DNA from: Candidatus Cloacimonadota bacterium
Lineage (GTDB): Bacteria; Cloacimonadota; Cloacimonadia; Cloacimonadales; Cloacimonadaceae
DNA length: 64,000 nt
Reading direction: 5' to 3'
Assembly: GCA_012728875.1 (NCBI GenBank)
Contig: JAAYEF010000016.1
Coordinates: 18,444-82,443 of the forward strand
This document shows, piece after piece, positions 29,557-39,117 of the stretch; position 1 is the first letter of the stretch, and each line of letters begins with the position of its first letter. The notes under the pieces are model-generated. The model was not told the origin of the DNA. It saw only the letters and a list, made by a program, of their open reading frames with translations, and searched no databases. The translations under genes and the position numbers were made by a program.

Positions 29557-30329
29557 TGTACACCTGGATAGAGTATATTTGGTTTTCCGGTCACCGGATT
29601 GAGCATGGTTTGCAGTTCGAGCCCGAAAAGTTCCTGCAAGAGCCGGGGCTGCATCATCTTCTCGGGACTGCCGCTGCCCAAAACCCTGCCCCGCGAAAGC
29701 AGGACCATCTTGTCCGCAAAGTTTGCACCCAGATTGAGATTGTGTGAAATCAGCAGAATGCCTTTGCCGCTTTGGTGGACGATCTCACGCAGGCGCGCCA
29801 TGATTTCCACCTGATGGTTGATATCAAGCTGGGAAAGGGTTTCATCCAAAAAGATGTAGGAGGTTTCCTGTGCCAGCGCCCTCGCGATCAACACCCTCTG
29901 TTTTTCCCCACCGCTCAGTTGCGAGAAAAAGCGATCTGCAAATTCGCTTAATCCCAACTGTTCCAACACCTTGTCCACTGCCTCCAAATCCCCGGGCAGC
30001 CAGCTTTGCATCAAGCCCAGATAGGGGTAGCGTCCCATCAAAACGATGTCGCGCACGGGATAATCGAATTGGAAAAAGGTTTCCTGGGGCACAAAGGCGG
30101 TGAGGCGGGCAAGTTCGGAGCGCCGATAGCTGGCAAGGGGGCGGTCAAACAGACTCACCTCGCCTTCCAAAATGGGCATAAAGCCCAGCAGGGCATGAAT
30201 TAACGTGGATTTGCCCGCACCGTTGGGACCGACAAGCACAGTGAACTCATCGGAGTTCAAGCGCAGGTCTAACTCGCGTAATACGAAGTGGTTGTCATAA
30301 GCGCAGCCAAGTTTTTTTACTTCAATCAT
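29553..30329 (-). CDS. ABC importer ATPase (iron chelate / B12 type)
   Basis: A 258-residue cytoplasmic ATPase. Walker A is GPNGAGKST, the signature LSGGEKQR, Walker B YIFLDETLSQLD, with the switch His in LISHN; the layout matches FecE/BtuD-type ATPases. The start at 30329 is preferred because upstream residues do not match the family. The gene is coupled to the TonB receptor downstream. No permease or binding-protein gene is visible, so those parts must be encoded elsewhere. Confidence 0.88.
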   Translation of the reverse strand: MIEVKKLGCAYDNHFVLRELDLRLNSDEFTVLVGPNGAGKSTLIHALLGFMPILEGEVSLFDRPLASYRRSELARLTAFVPQETFFQFDYPVRDIVLMGRYPYLGLMQSWLPGDLEAVDKVLEQLGLSEFADRFFSQLSGGEKQRVLIARALAQETSYIFLDETLSQLDINHQVEIMARLREIVHQSGKGILLISHNLNLGANFADKMVLLSRGRVLGSGSPEKMMQPRLLQELFGLELQTMLNPVTGKPNILYPGVQ

Positions 30330-30465
30330 GTCTTTTTCCCAGTCCCTTTTTCTGTCAAGTGCAGTTTTTGTCAACAAGCGTTTCATGCAATAAAATTTCA
30401 CTTGCCCGGATAGCCTGCCAAATTAGTATATATTCAGAAGCCAGTTCAAAAAAGGAGAAAAAAAG

Positions 30466-30873
30466 ATGTCCCTGAGCACGAAAACCGAATACGCACTGCG
30501 GGCTTTGCTGGAAATCCCTGATAAACACAGCGTTTCAGCCCAAAGCATCTGCGACCGCCAGAGCCTGCCCAAAAAGTATGTGGAACAGCTGTTACGCTCG
30601 CTGAAAAAAGCCGGACTGATAGACAGCAGCCCCGGAGTTTTGGGAGGCTACACTCTGGCGCGGCCTGCTTCGCGCATCACTTTGCTGGACATCATGGACG
30701 CCGTGGGCGACCAAAACGCCGAACTGATGTGCGCACGGGACAAGAAGTTTTGCCTGGGCGACGATTGTGGCCTCCAGGCAGTTTTTAACGAACTGGCAAA
30801 AAAGCAGCGGGGACTTTACCGTTCCTACAGCCTCGCAAGCATCATCAAAGAACTAAAACAGGAGAAAAAATGA
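30466..30873 (+). CDS. Rrf2-family transcription regulator (IscR-like)
   Basis: A 135-residue winged-helix regulator that probably senses iron-sulfur status. The N-terminal LSTKTEYALRALLEI and the GGYTLARPA wing are typical. Three cysteines at 89, 96 and 101 (CARDKKFCLGDDC) match the spacing of the [2Fe-2S] ligands in IscR. It overlaps the cysteine desulfurase by four bases and is followed by iscU, the classical arrangement for autoregulation, though no operator was identified. Confidence 0.9.
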   Translation: MSLSTKTEYALRALLEIPDKHSVSAQSICDRQSLPKKYVEQLLRSLKKAGLIDSSPGVLGGYTLARPASRITLLDIMDAVGDQNAELMCARDKKFCLGDDCGLQAVFNELAKKQRGLYRSYSLASIIKELKQEKK

Positions 30874-32063
30874 CGCCCGGAAAAATCTACATGGATAACT
30901 GCGTCACCTCGCCGCTGGACCCCGAGGTCCTGCAGGCCATGTTGCCCTATTTCAGCGAAAAATTTTGGATGCCCGGCACCTTCATCAGCACCGGTGAAAC
31001 CACAAACAACGCTTTGGATGAATTTCGCCAGATCATTGCCAAGACCCTGAATGCCGACCCCGCCGAACTTCACTTCACTTCCGGCGGAACCGTGGCAAAC
31101 AACATTGCCATCAAGGGTTTGGCAAATGCACATGCTGCCAGTGGCAAACACGCCATCGTGTCGCTGGTGGACTATCCGGACCTGCTCACAAACGCCGCCT
31201 GGCTGGAAAAACAAGGCTTTGAAGTGAGCTATCTGGAGCCGGACGAGCAGGGTGTGGTCAGCGCAGAGAAATTGGCGGCAGCCATCAGACCGGACACCAC
31301 CCTGTTTTTAACCACCATCGTGAACCACGTTGTGGGTACCATTCAGCCCATGGCGGAATATAAAAAGGTGCTCGAAAATGCCGGGCACAAGATCTATTGG
31401 CACGCGGATGCGGGTCAGGCCTATGGCAAAATGCATCTGGATGTGAAGGATTTGGGGGTGGACAGCCTCAGCGTTTCGGCTCACAAAATCCACGGACCCC
31501 AGGGCATTGGCGCTCTTTTTGTGAAAAAGGGAACCAGAATGGCTCAGCTCATCCACGGCGTCAGCCGCATTGGCAGCGTTCAGCCTGGTGGCGTCAGCAT
31601 CGCCCTCATCGCCGGTTTTGCCAAGGCTGCCGAGATCAACTTTGCCGACCTTGATGCCACCATCTCCCAACTGCGCGGACTTTCAGACTATCTGCTGGAA
31701 CGCCTGGAAGCGGAAATCCCCGAGATCGAACTCAACGGCCCCCGCCATGAAGGGCGCATCAGCCACAACATCAACATTTCCATCGCCTACATCGAGGGTG
31801 AAGCCATCACCATGATGCTGGATATGAAAGGCATCACCGTGGCCACTGGCTCTGCCTGCGCCTCTCAGGGGCTCAAGCCCAGTTATGTGCTGATGGCAAT
31901 GGGCAAAAACCACGTCCAAAGCCATGGCTCCATGAAGTTTACCCTTTCCCGCTACAACACAAGGGAAGAAATTGATACCGCCGTGAAAGCCTTGGCGGAA
32001 ATCACAGCCCAACTGCGTGAACGCAGTCCGCTTTATCAAGCCACACATTCCCAGGAGAAATAA
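30870..32063 (+). CDS. iscS: Cysteine desulfurase (IscS/NifS type)
   Basis: A 397-residue PLP enzyme that removes sulfur from cysteine for iron-sulfur cluster building. The PLP lysine fits K206 in SAHKIHGP, the His of WHADAGQA stacks on PLP, and the catalytic cysteine fits C330 in ATGSACASQG. It starts within the regulator stop (ATGA), and its stop abuts the iscU start. The family pairing with IscU makes the role firm. Confidence 0.94.
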   Translation: MTPGKIYMDNCVTSPLDPEVLQAMLPYFSEKFWMPGTFISTGETTNNALDEFRQIIAKTLNADPAELHFTSGGTVANNIAIKGLANAHAASGKHAIVSLVDYPDLLTNAAWLEKQGFEVSYLEPDEQGVVSAEKLAAAIRPDTTLFLTTIVNHVVGTIQPMAEYKKVLENAGHKIYWHADAGQAYGKMHLDVKDLGVDSLSVSAHKIHGPQGIGALFVKKGTRMAQLIHGVSRIGSVQPGGVSIALIAGFAKAAEINFADLDATISQLRGLSDYLLERLEAEIPEIELNGPRHEGRISHNINISIAYIEGEAITMMLDMKGITVATGSACASQGLKPSYVLMAMGKNHVQSHGSMKFTLSRYNTREEIDTAVKALAEITAQLRERSPLYQATHSQEK

Positions 32064-32687
32064 ATGCAATACTCACAAAAAGTTTTGGACCACTTCATGA
32101 ACCCCCACAACGTTGGGAAAATGGAGAACCCCGATGCCGTCGCCACCGAAGGCAGCCCCGCTTGCGGAGACCAAGTCACCATCTATCTCAAGATCGATGA
32201 AGGCAGCAAAAAGATCGACGACATCAGCTTTCTGAGCTATGGCTGTGCCTCAAACATCGCCACAGCCAGCATCATCACCGACCTCGCCAAAGGAAAGACT
32301 TTGGATGAAGCCAAAAATATCACCTGGCAAGACGCCATGGAAGCTCTGGACGGACTTCCCCCGGTGAAGGTGCACTGCTCTGTTTTGGCGGCGGACACCC
32401 TGCAGACCGCCATTTCCAACTATGAGATCGAACACGGTTTGAAGGACGTGCCGAATTTTGGCAAGGAAACCATTCTGGAAGAGCTCAAGAAGATCATCTA
32501 TCCCCAGGTGGGAGAAGACATTGTGACTCTCAAGATGGTGAAATATGTGGGCTTTGACAACGGCGAAGTGCTGATCGACCTCAACATCATGAGCTTCGAC
32601 GAGTGGCGCGACAACGTTGCCGAAGAGATCCGCGAACACCTTTCCAAATATCCGGAAGTGAAGAACATCCAGATCAATTTCCCCTGA
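32064..32687 (+). CDS. iscU: IscU/NifU scaffold with an extra C-terminal domain
   Basis: A 207-residue scaffold protein for iron-sulfur clusters. The three cluster cysteines are C34 (ACGDQ), C61 (GCASNIA) and C105 (VHCSVLA), with the Asp next to C34. The usual IscU ends near residue 125-130. Here about 75 more residues follow (VGEDIVTLKMVKYVGFDNGEV and INIMSFDEW, ending EVKNIQINFP), resembling the Nfu or MIP18/DUF59 class but lacking the Nfu CXXC pair. It completes the regulator-iscS-iscU operon. Confidence 0.9.
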   Translation: MQYSQKVLDHFMNPHNVGKMENPDAVATEGSPACGDQVTIYLKIDEGSKKIDDISFLSYGCASNIATASIITDLAKGKTLDEAKNITWQDAMEALDGLPPVKVHCSVLAADTLQTAISNYEIEHGLKDVPNFGKETILEELKKIIYPQVGEDIVTLKMVKYVGFDNGEVLIDLNIMSFDEWRDNVAEEIREHLSKYPEVKNIQINFP

Positions 32688-32709
32688 TTTTCATGCAACA
32701 CACCAAGCC

Positions 32710-32753
32710 GGCGAAGCTCCCGGGCAGTTTTTTCCGGGAACTTCGCCTTTTTT
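32710..32753 (+). terminator. Rho-independent terminator of the iron-sulfur operon
   Basis: A strong hairpin (GGCGAAG...CTTCGCC with an inner TCCCGG/CCGGGA) followed by six T residues, 22 bases after the iscU stop. Confidence 0.92.
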
Positions 32754-32837
32754 CCCACAGAAAGCCAATTCACTCTTTGAAACGGTAGAATTCGGCTTAT
32801 TGTTATCTGAAATCATCTTTATTGAAGGAGATCTATT

Positions 32838-33428
32838 ATGAAAAAACTAATGGTTATTATCGCCGTTTTGGCGTTGGGACTCAGCCTTTTCGCGGAAGAT
32901 GCCAAAGGCGAGGCCCTCCAAGCCATCGACACAGCCAAAAGCTTCATAAATAAAGGAAACTATGGCAAAGCCAGGGAAGAACTGGAATATGCCATGGCAA
33001 AGGTTAACGAAATTTTGGGCGCAGACCTGCTGAAATATATTCCAGAGGGTTCAAACGGCTTCAAACTCACAAACAAAAATGCCACATCGATCAATGTTCT
33101 GGGCTCGGGAATGACCGCCATCGGCGAATATGAAAAAGGCGATTCCAGTTTCACACTCACCATCAGCGTGGGCGGGGTTTTAGGCCAAAGCGGAGGACTA
33201 TTGGGCCTTGCCAACCTGTTTGGGGTGGCAAGCCCCGGAAAAACCATCCGGGTGAGCGGCTATACCGCCACCTTGGAATTCGACGAAGCCGACGAAGATG
33301 GCACCCTCATGGTGAAAGTGAACGATAGAATCACTGTCACCGTCAACGGCAGCAACATTCAAAATTCCGACCTGCTCAAATCCCTTGCCGAGCAAGTTGA
33401 CTTTTCCTCACTGGAAAAAGATTATTGA
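32838..33428 (+). CDS. Exported protein of unknown function
   Basis: A 196-residue protein with a signal peptide (MKKLMVIIAVLALGLSLFAEDA), starting at 32838 after GAAGGAGA. A short helical part (ALQAIDTAKSFINKGNYGKAREEL) is followed by beta-rich sequence with a Gly-rich middle (VGGVLGQSGGLLGLANLFG) and paired strands (TIRVSGYTATLEFDEADEDG, MVKVNDRITVTVNGS). No family was recognised; a soluble periplasmic protein is likely. It is a single transcription unit between two terminators. Confidence 0.7.
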   Translation: MKKLMVIIAVLALGLSLFAEDAKGEALQAIDTAKSFINKGNYGKAREELEYAMAKVNEILGADLLKYIPEGSNGFKLTNKNATSINVLGSGMTAIGEYEKGDSSFTLTISVGGVLGQSGGLLGLANLFGVASPGKTIRVSGYTATLEFDEADEDGTLMVKVNDRITVTVNGSNIQNSDLLKSLAEQVDFSSLEKDY

Positions 33429-33489
33429 TCACTCATCGAAGTTAAAAACCCATCCAAAATGGCTCCAAGCCATCTGGATGACCTTGTAT

Positions 33490-33523
33490 GCGCCCCTTGA
33501 CAAAAATCAGGGGGCGATTTTTT
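33490..33523 (+). terminator. Rho-independent terminator
   Basis: Stem CGCCCC...GGGGCG with a CAAAAA loop, followed by six T residues. A second hairpin (ATGGCT/AGCCAT inside ATCCA/TGGAT) lies just before it at 33453-33481. The pair ends the upstream gene and leaves only 20 bases to the next start codon. Confidence 0.8.
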
Positions 33524-33543
33524 CATCCAATCAGGAAGGAAAT

Positions 33544-34251
33544 ATGGACCCACGAGAACACTATCGTCAGGACGCCCTGGAATTTGACTATTTTGAACAA
33601 AGCACGCTTAACCCGGCAGAGCTGAGGCGCACCCAGTTCACGCTTTCGCTTTGCGACATCCGCCCCGGCATGAAAGTTTTGGATCTGGGCAGCGGCAGGG
33701 GCTGGTTCAGCTTGGAAGCCTCAAAACTGGGCGCAGACGTGACCGCCATGGATCTCAGCCGAGAAAACCTGGCACGGATCAAGGAACTGGATCCCACGAT
33801 CGAAACGGTTTACGCAGATGCCAGCGAGCCTCAGAATCTGGGCAAAAAATACGACCTAATCGTGGCGCTGGAGATGGTGGAACACCTTGTGGAGCCGGCT
33901 TTGGCGCTGCAAAACTGCCGGGAATACCTGCAACCGGGTGGAACGCTCTTGATCACTGTGCCCTATAACGAGGAAATCCGCCATTCGCTTTGCATCCACT
34001 GCAACCGCAAAACCCCCGTCAACGCCCATCTGCACAGCTTCGACGAACCTAAAATGGCGGCTCTGCTCCGCAAAAACGGCTTTCGGGTCCAGCAGAGCAT
34101 CCTCTTCTACCACAAGGCGATGGCTGCTCTGCGTTTGAACCAATTAACCAAAAAAATGCCGTTTTCGGTGTGGCGAAGCTTGGATAAACTTTTTGGTTTA
34201 AGCGGTGATAAATGGTTCTATTTGGCTGTTAAAGCGCAGGTTAGGGATTAA
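33544..34251 (+). CDS. Class I SAM-dependent methyltransferase
   Basis: A 235-residue Rossmann-fold methyltransferase. The start at 33544 has AGGAAGGAA directly upstream; the in-frame upstream codons run through the terminator and are rejected. Motif I is VLDLGSGRGWFS, motif II DVTAMDLS, motif IV DLIVALEMVEHL, motif post-I ITVPYNEE. A CIHCN segment near residue 150 is unusual and could bind metal. The UbiG/Coq3-like layout does not identify the substrate; a small metabolite or glycan is possible given the glycan genes that follow. Confidence 0.85.
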   Translation: MDPREHYRQDALEFDYFEQSTLNPAELRRTQFTLSLCDIRPGMKVLDLGSGRGWFSLEASKLGADVTAMDLSRENLARIKELDPTIETVYADASEPQNLGKKYDLIVALEMVEHLVEPALALQNCREYLQPGGTLLITVPYNEEIRHSLCIHCNRKTPVNAHLHSFDEPKMAALLRKNGFRVQQSILFYHKAMAALRLNQLTKKMPFSVWRSLDKLFGLSGDKWFYLAVKAQVRD

Positions 34252-34321
34252 AAGTTTCTTTTTCCAAACCAGAATCTCCCCAGCCCTTCCAAAAGCCATC
34301 CAGCGCTGAATTCTTATAAAC

Positions 34322-35590
34322 TTACGATCGTTTGAGAAGCCCCTGCAAGTCTTTGGCACTCAGGAGGAAAAGCTCTTTGAAGGTGAACTTTTCCGGTCCC
34401 AGTAGCAAAAACACATACATAAGCCCATCCGCCGCATAGGCAATCGCGGAGGCGATCGCAGCTCCCAGAATCCCCAGGCTGGGAATGAAAACAAAATTCA
34501 GGACGATGTTTGTGAGCAGGGTGGCGAGGCTGGTCCACAGATGAACTTTGGGACGTCCCAGCGTGAAATAATATTGTTTTCCCACCCGTGCCGGCGTGGA
34601 AAGAGTGCCCCCAATCAGAAGCACCATGGTGCTGTAAACCGCTCCGGTATATGCCTTTCCATAGACATAAGGGATCAATAGACTCAAGGGTATGCCCAAG
34701 GCCGCCAGAGCTGCACAGGCATAGATGGTCAGCTTCAGGGTCCGGGAAAGCAAGTCCCTGGCTGCAGCGGGATCATCGGTGTTGTAAAGCTTTCCCAAAA
34801 AAGCAGATCCAACGCTCACCGGCACCAGGAACAGCAGTTCCGCCAGGCTCACGGAAATGGAATAGGTGCCCAGATCCGCCAAGCTCTTCATGTTTTTGAT
34901 CATGAACTGATCCGCCCGCAAAAACAAAAATGAGAAGATCGAACCCAGCCAGAGTATGCCGCCGTAGGAAAATTCCGCCTTCAGCAGTCCGAAATCAAAG
35001 GCAGGCACAAACTTTTGCCCCGCCTTCAGCCAAAGCAGGACGGCATTCAGCAGCATGCCCAAAACCATGATGGAAAAATAGCGGAACGGTGACAGCGCAC
35101 CCGCAAGCCAAAGCCCCAGAATCAGGGCATTTTTCACCAGGAAAACCCCGATGATATAGCGGTTGCTTTCGCGGATGCGTTCATCCCCCACAAACCAGGA
35201 ATGCAGGCTGGTGAAAAAGAGATCGGATGCGGTAAACACAAGCCCGGCAATGATATATCCCCAGCCATAGTTCTTCAGGACCAGCCCCGTAGCGCGCAAG
35301 ATCAGCACCACCAGAGTCATCAGCAGGGTCAGCAGCACCAAAAAGGTCAAATTCACCCCAAAAAGGTGCTGGCGGCTCTGGGAACCGCGCTTCATGAAAT
35401 ACATCTTGGCGTTGTTCAACCCCAGATGCCCATAGTCGCCCAAGAGGGTGAAAATCAGCAAGATGTATGCCACCTCGCCCATCCCGGCAGGACCCAAAGC
35501 CCGGGCTGCAACAATGCCGGTGAGCGCTCCCACGACGATCCGGATGATCTGGCTGCCAAGGTTGCTGGCGATATTTTCCTTGTATCCCAT
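34322..35590 (-). CDS. Lipid-linked oligosaccharide flippase (Wzx/MATE-type)
   Basis: A 422-residue inner-membrane protein with about 12 predicted helices (LTFLVLLTLLMTLVVLIL, IYACAALAALGIPLSLLI, IASAIAYAADGLMYVFLLL). It opens with NLGSQIIRIVVGALTGIVAARALGP, shortened here, typical of polysaccharide flippases. It is the last gene of the minus-strand set acyltransferase, glycosyltransferase, ruvB, flippase, so a role in surface glycan export is likely. Confidence 0.85.
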   Translation of the reverse strand: MGYKENIASNLGSQIIRIVVGALTGIVAARALGPAGMGEVAYILLIFTLLGDYGHLGLNNAKMYFMKRGSQSRQHLFGVNLTFLVLLTLLMTLVVLILRATGLVLKNYGWGYIIAGLVFTASDLFFTSLHSWFVGDERIRESNRYIIGVFLVKNALILGLWLAGALSPFRYFSIMVLGMLLNAVLLWLKAGQKFVPAFDFGLLKAEFSYGGILWLGSIFSFLFLRADQFMIKNMKSLADLGTYSISVSLAELLFLVPVSVGSAFLGKLYNTDDPAAARDLLSRTLKLTIYACAALAALGIPLSLLIPYVYGKAYTGAVYSTMVLLIGGTLSTPARVGKQYYFTLGRPKVHLWTSLATLLTNIVLNFVFIPSLGILGAAIASAIAYAADGLMYVFLLLGPEKFTFKELFLLSAKDLQGLLKRS

Positions 35591-35637
35591 GGCGTTACGC
35601 GGTTAAAAGGCTGTTTTTCAGATCCCGGACCAAAGCC

Positions 35638-36660
35638 TCAATCTTCAAAGATTTCCTTTTGATCCTGCGAGGGTGACAGCCCCAAGTGCCTGTATGCCTT
35701 GAAGGTAACCTTGCGCCCCTGGGGTGTGCGTTCCAAAAACCCCTGCTGCACCAGATAGGGTTCAAAAATCTCCTCGATGGTGCCGGGATCCTCTCCCACA
35801 GCGGCTCCCAGGGTTTTCAAGCCCACCGGTCCGCCACGATAGTTTTCGATGATGGTGCCCAGCAGGCGTTTATCCATCTCATCCAAGCCGGCGTGGTCAA
35901 CCTGCAGCATCTCCAAGGCCTGCAGCGCGATCTCCAGCGTGATGGTTCCGTTGCCCATGATCTGGGCAAAATCCCTCACCCGGCGCAAAAGCCGGTTTGC
36001 GATGCGTGGGGTTCCGCGGCTGCGACGCGCAAGTTCTTCAATCCCAGCCTCTTCCGCAGGCACTTCCATGATCCCGGCAGAGCGCTTGATGATGCGCTTG
36101 ATGGATTCAAAATCGTAATAATCCAGCCTCAAAACGATGCCAAAGCGGTCCCGCAGAGGCGGAGTCAAAAGCCCGGCACGCGTTGTGGCGCCAATCAGGG
36201 TGAAGGGTTCCACGCTGATGCGCAGGGTGCGCGCGCTGGGTCCGCTGTCCAGGATGATTTCCATCTGAAAATCTTCCATGGCAGGATAGATGTATTCCTC
36301 GATCACGTGGCTCAGACGGTGAATTTCGTCGATGAACAGTACTTCATGGCGCTGCAGATTGGTCAAAATGCCTGCCAGATCGCTGGGCTTTTCCATCACG
36401 GGTCCGCTGCTCACGGTGATTTCCACACCCATCTCGCGGGCAATGATGCCGGCCAGTGTGGTTTTTCCCAATCCGGGAGGCCCATAAAATAGAACGTGGT
36501 CCAACGGTTCACCGCGCAGCTTGGCAGCCCTGATGGAAATATCCAAAAGCTGTTTGATGTGGTTTTGCCCGATGAATTCGTCCAGACTGCGCGGTCTTAG
36601 CGCACGATCGAATTCCGTGTCATCAGGGCGCTCCAAAGGAGTGTTAAAACGTTCCAGCAT
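35638..36660 (-). CDS. ruvB: Holliday junction DNA helicase subunit RuvB
   Basis: A 340-residue AAA+ motor that drives branch migration with RuvA. Walker [10 protein letters not shown], Walker B DEIHRL, sensor and finger region [18 protein letters not shown], and the C-terminal winged helix ([16 protein letters not shown]) are all present. GGAGG precedes the start at 36660. It lies 17 bases after the glycosyltransferase gene and 47 before the flippase, so it is embedded in a glycan operon; ruvA and ruvC are not in the window. Confidence 0.97.
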   Translation of the reverse strand: MLERFNTPLERPDDTEFDRALRPRSLDEFIGQNHIKQLLDISIRAAKLRGEPLDHVLFYGPPGLGKTTLAGIIAREMGVEITVSSGPVMEKPSDLAGILTNLQRHEVLFIDEIHRLSHVIEEYIYPAMEDFQMEIILDSGPSARTLRISVEPFTLIGATTRAGLLTPPLRDRFGIVLRLDYYDFESIKRIIKRSAGIMEVPAEEAGIEELARRSRGTPRIANRLLRRVRDFAQIMGNGTITLEIALQALEMLQVDHAGLDEMDKRLLGTIIENYRGGPVGLKTLGAAVGEDPGTIEEIFEPYLVQQGFLERTPQGRKVTFKAYRHLGLSPSQDQKEIFED

Positions 36661-36677
36661 AGGGCATTATCCTCCGC

Positions 36678-37391
36678 TCAAAGTTTACCGAGCAGCTTCA
36701 TGAACTGCAGGCGCCAAACCATCCAAGCCGCTTCCCAAACGATCTGCCGGCTCATTTTGGAAACGCCGTCCAGGCGGTCTGTGAAAACGATGGAAACCTC
36801 ATGAATACGGAATCCCAGGTTCCAGGCACGGAAATTCATCTCCACCTGGAAGGCATAGCCGTCGGAAAGTATGCTGTCCAGATCAATGGCTTCCAGCACC
36901 CTGCGGTTGAAGCACTTAAAGCCCGCAGTGGGATCCTTCACGGGCATTCTGGTGATGGTGCGCACATATTTTGAGGCAAAATAGCTGATCAAAAGCCGCT
37001 TGATAGGCCAATTAACGATATTCACACCCTGGCTGTAGCGCGAGCCGATCACCAGATCATATTTTTTGGCAGCTTCCAAAAGCCGGGGCAGATCCCTGGG
37101 ATCGTGAGAAAAATCCGCATCCATCTCCAGCACAAGGTCATAGCCGTTTTTCAGGGCATATTTGAACCCGGTCACATACGCCGAGCCCAAGCCCATCTTG
37201 CGGGGTCTTTCGATCAGATGCACCCTGGGCTCTGTCTCCATCAGGCTTTTCACCGCAGCGGCGGTGCCGTCTGGAGAGTTGTCGTCCATCACCAGGATCT
37301 CCAGGATCGGGCTTTGGCTCAAAGCAGCCGGGATGATGCGGGCGATGTTTTCAATCTCGTTGTAGGTGGGAATGATCAGCAGCGCTTTCAT
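36678..37391 (-). CDS. Family 2 glycosyltransferase (polyprenol-phosphate mannosyltransferase type)
   Basis: A 237-residue GT-A enzyme that transfers a sugar, probably to a polyprenol phosphate. LIIPTYNEIENI, VMDDNSPDGT and the metal-binding LEMDADFSHDP are visible, followed by FKCFNRRVLEAI and the DPM1-like end EVSIVFTDRLDGVSKMS. It has no long membrane tail, as in the short DPM1 class. Its ATG overlaps the stop of the acyltransferase by four bases. Confidence 0.88.
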   Translation of the reverse strand: MKALLIIPTYNEIENIARIIPAALSQSPILEILVMDDNSPDGTAAAVKSLMETEPRVHLIERPRKMGLGSAYVTGFKYALKNGYDLVLEMDADFSHDPRDLPRLLEAAKKYDLVIGSRYSQGVNIVNWPIKRLLISYFASKYVRTITRMPVKDPTAGFKCFNRRVLEAIDLDSILSDGYAFQVEMNFRAWNLGFRIHEVSIVFTDRLDGVSKMSRQIVWEAAWMVWRLQFMKLLGKL

Positions 37392-38143
37392 TTTTTGTCC
37401 AAATTGTTTTTAAGCAATTGTGCCTCAGGAACTTCCCGCAGAGGCTTGGCTGGACTTCCCAAAACGATCTTTTGAGCGGGAACATCGCGGGAAACCACTG
37501 CTCCGCCTGCCACCACACCATCTTCTTCGATCACTTTGCCTGGCAAAATCGTGGCATTCACTCCGATGCGGGAGCCGGTTTTCATGGTCACGCCCTTGAA
37601 ATGATTGAACCGTTCGGGGTCGCGTGCCATATAGTTGTCGTTGCTGGTCGCCACGCAGGGTGCCACGAAGCAGTAGTCCGCCACCTCGGAATAGGCTGTG
37701 ATATAACAATTTGTCTCAAATTTATTGCGCGAGCCGATGGTCACATAATTTTCGATGGCAACGTTGCGTCCGATGATGTTCAGATCTCCGATGGTCACAT
37801 TTTCGCGGATGGTGGCAAGGTCGGCAATCAGGTTTCGTTCCCCGATTTCGCATTGCACATAGATCACCACGTTTGCTCCGATCTGGCAAAAAGAGCCGAT
37901 CCGTGCGGGCTCCAAGCATTCGGGAACCTTGAAAATGCTGCGCGGGGACGACAGCGGTTTTTTCCCGATCACGGTGTTGTCGTCGATGCGCACGTTGTCT
38001 CCAATCTCGCTGCCGGCGTGGATCACAACGTTGTTTCCAATCAAACAATTCTCACCGATCTTCACGTCATCCAAAATCACGGCATTCACGCCGATGACAG
38101 TGTTTTCGCCAATCTTGGCAGTGCTTGAAATATGCTGGTTCAT
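37388..38143 (-). CDS. Left-handed beta-helix acyltransferase
   Basis: A 251-residue hexapeptide-repeat protein (repeats of the type IGENTVIGVNAVILDDV). The start at 38143 is supported by AGGAGG. It transfers an acyl group, probably acetyl, to a nucleotide or lipid-linked sugar; a LpxA-like class without a visible N-terminal nucleotide-binding domain. The C-terminal GGAVVSRDVPAQKIVLGSPAK is typical of sugar O/N-acetyltransferases. It is the first gene of the glycan operon and diverges from the Xer recombinase across 80 bases. Confidence 0.82.
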   Translation of the reverse strand: MNQHISSTAKIGENTVIGVNAVILDDVKIGENCLIGNNVVIHAGSEIGDNVRIDDNTVIGKKPLSSPRSIFKVPECLEPARIGSFCQIGANVVIYVQCEIGERNLIADLATIRENVTIGDLNIIGRNVAIENYVTIGSRNKFETNCYITAYSEVADYCFVAPCVATSNDNYMARDPERFNHFKGVTMKTGSRIGVNATILPGKVIEEDGVVAGGAVVSRDVPAQKIVLGSPAKPLREVPEAQLLKNNLDKK

Positions 38144-38223
38144 CAAACCTCCTTGGCTCAAGTGCAATTTTTTTCTCGACAAGTTATCAGGCAAGTAAAA
38201 AATGAACATCTGGAAAAAAAACA

Positions 38224-39117
38224 ATGGAAAAAGAACTACAAAGCTATCTGGAACACCTCAGGGTCGAGGGAAAATCCCCCAACACCGTGACCGCCTATCG
38301 CAGCGATCTGTCGCAGTTTCAAGCCTATATCGCGCACTTTTTCCCTGGCGAAATTCAGGTTCGGGGAATCACCACGCAAATGGTTCGGGACTGGATGCGC
38401 AACCTGCACGACGAGGGCGTGGGAAACCGCAGCATGGCGCGAAAACTGGCGGCTTTGCAGGGCTTTTTCTCGCATCTGAGGTGCTTTGGGATAATTGATG
38501 TCAACCCCATGGACAAGGTCCGGCGCCCCAAGTTTGAGATGGCTTTGCCCAAATTCTTTTCCGAGGAAGAAATGCTGACCCTGCTGCGCATTCCCGATCT
38601 GGACAGCATTTTCGGCATTCGCAACCGCGCCATTTTGGAACTGCTCTACGCCAGCGGCATCCGCATCGAGGAACTGGCGGGCCTGCGCTTGGTGGATCTC
38701 AACCTCAAACGCGGCTTGGTGAAGGTTTGGGGCAAGGGCGGCAAGGAAAGGATGGTGCCCGTCGGCAAAGCGGCGATCGAAGCGATCCAGAATTGGCTTG
38801 AGCGACGTCCCGAACTTGTGCGCGAACATTCCTCGGACCGGCTTTTTCTCACCAAAGGCGGCAGGGATTTCGACGGAAGGCAACTCAACACCATCCTGGA
38901 TCAATATTTCAACCTCGTTGCTCAAAAAAAAGGCTATTCGCCCCACACCCTGCGCCATAGTTTTGCCACCCACCTGCTGGCACGCGGCGCGGATCTGCGG
39001 GCTGTGCAGGAAATGTTGGGTCACGCCAATCTTGAAACCACCGCCATCTACACCCACGTCACCACGGAAGACCTGAAAAAAGCCTATCGCAAAGGCCATC
39101 CCCGCGGCGGGGAATAA
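38224..39117 (+). CDS. Tyrosine recombinase of the XerC/XerD type
   Basis: A 297-residue recombinase that resolves chromosome dimers at dif. The catalytic set is R in SGIRIEEL, K in WGKGGKERM, HXLR in HTLRHSFATH, H in GHANL and Y in IYTHVTT. The SAM-like N-terminal domain (SYLEHLRVEGKSPNTVTAYRSDL, shortened) is typical of host Xer rather than phage integrases. No dif-like site was recognised beside it. Confidence 0.9.
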   Translation: MEKELQSYLEHLRVEGKSPNTVTAYRSDLSQFQAYIAHFFPGEIQVRGITTQMVRDWMRNLHDEGVGNRSMARKLAALQGFFSHLRCFGIIDVNPMDKVRRPKFEMALPKFFSEEEMLTLLRIPDLDSIFGIRNRAILELLYASGIRIEELAGLRLVDLNLKRGLVKVWGKGGKERMVPVGKAAIEAIQNWLERRPELVREHSSDRLFLTKGGRDFDGRQLNTILDQYFNLVAQKKGYSPHTLRHSFATHLLARGADLRAVQEMLGHANLETTAIYTHVTTEDLKKAYRKGHPRGGE

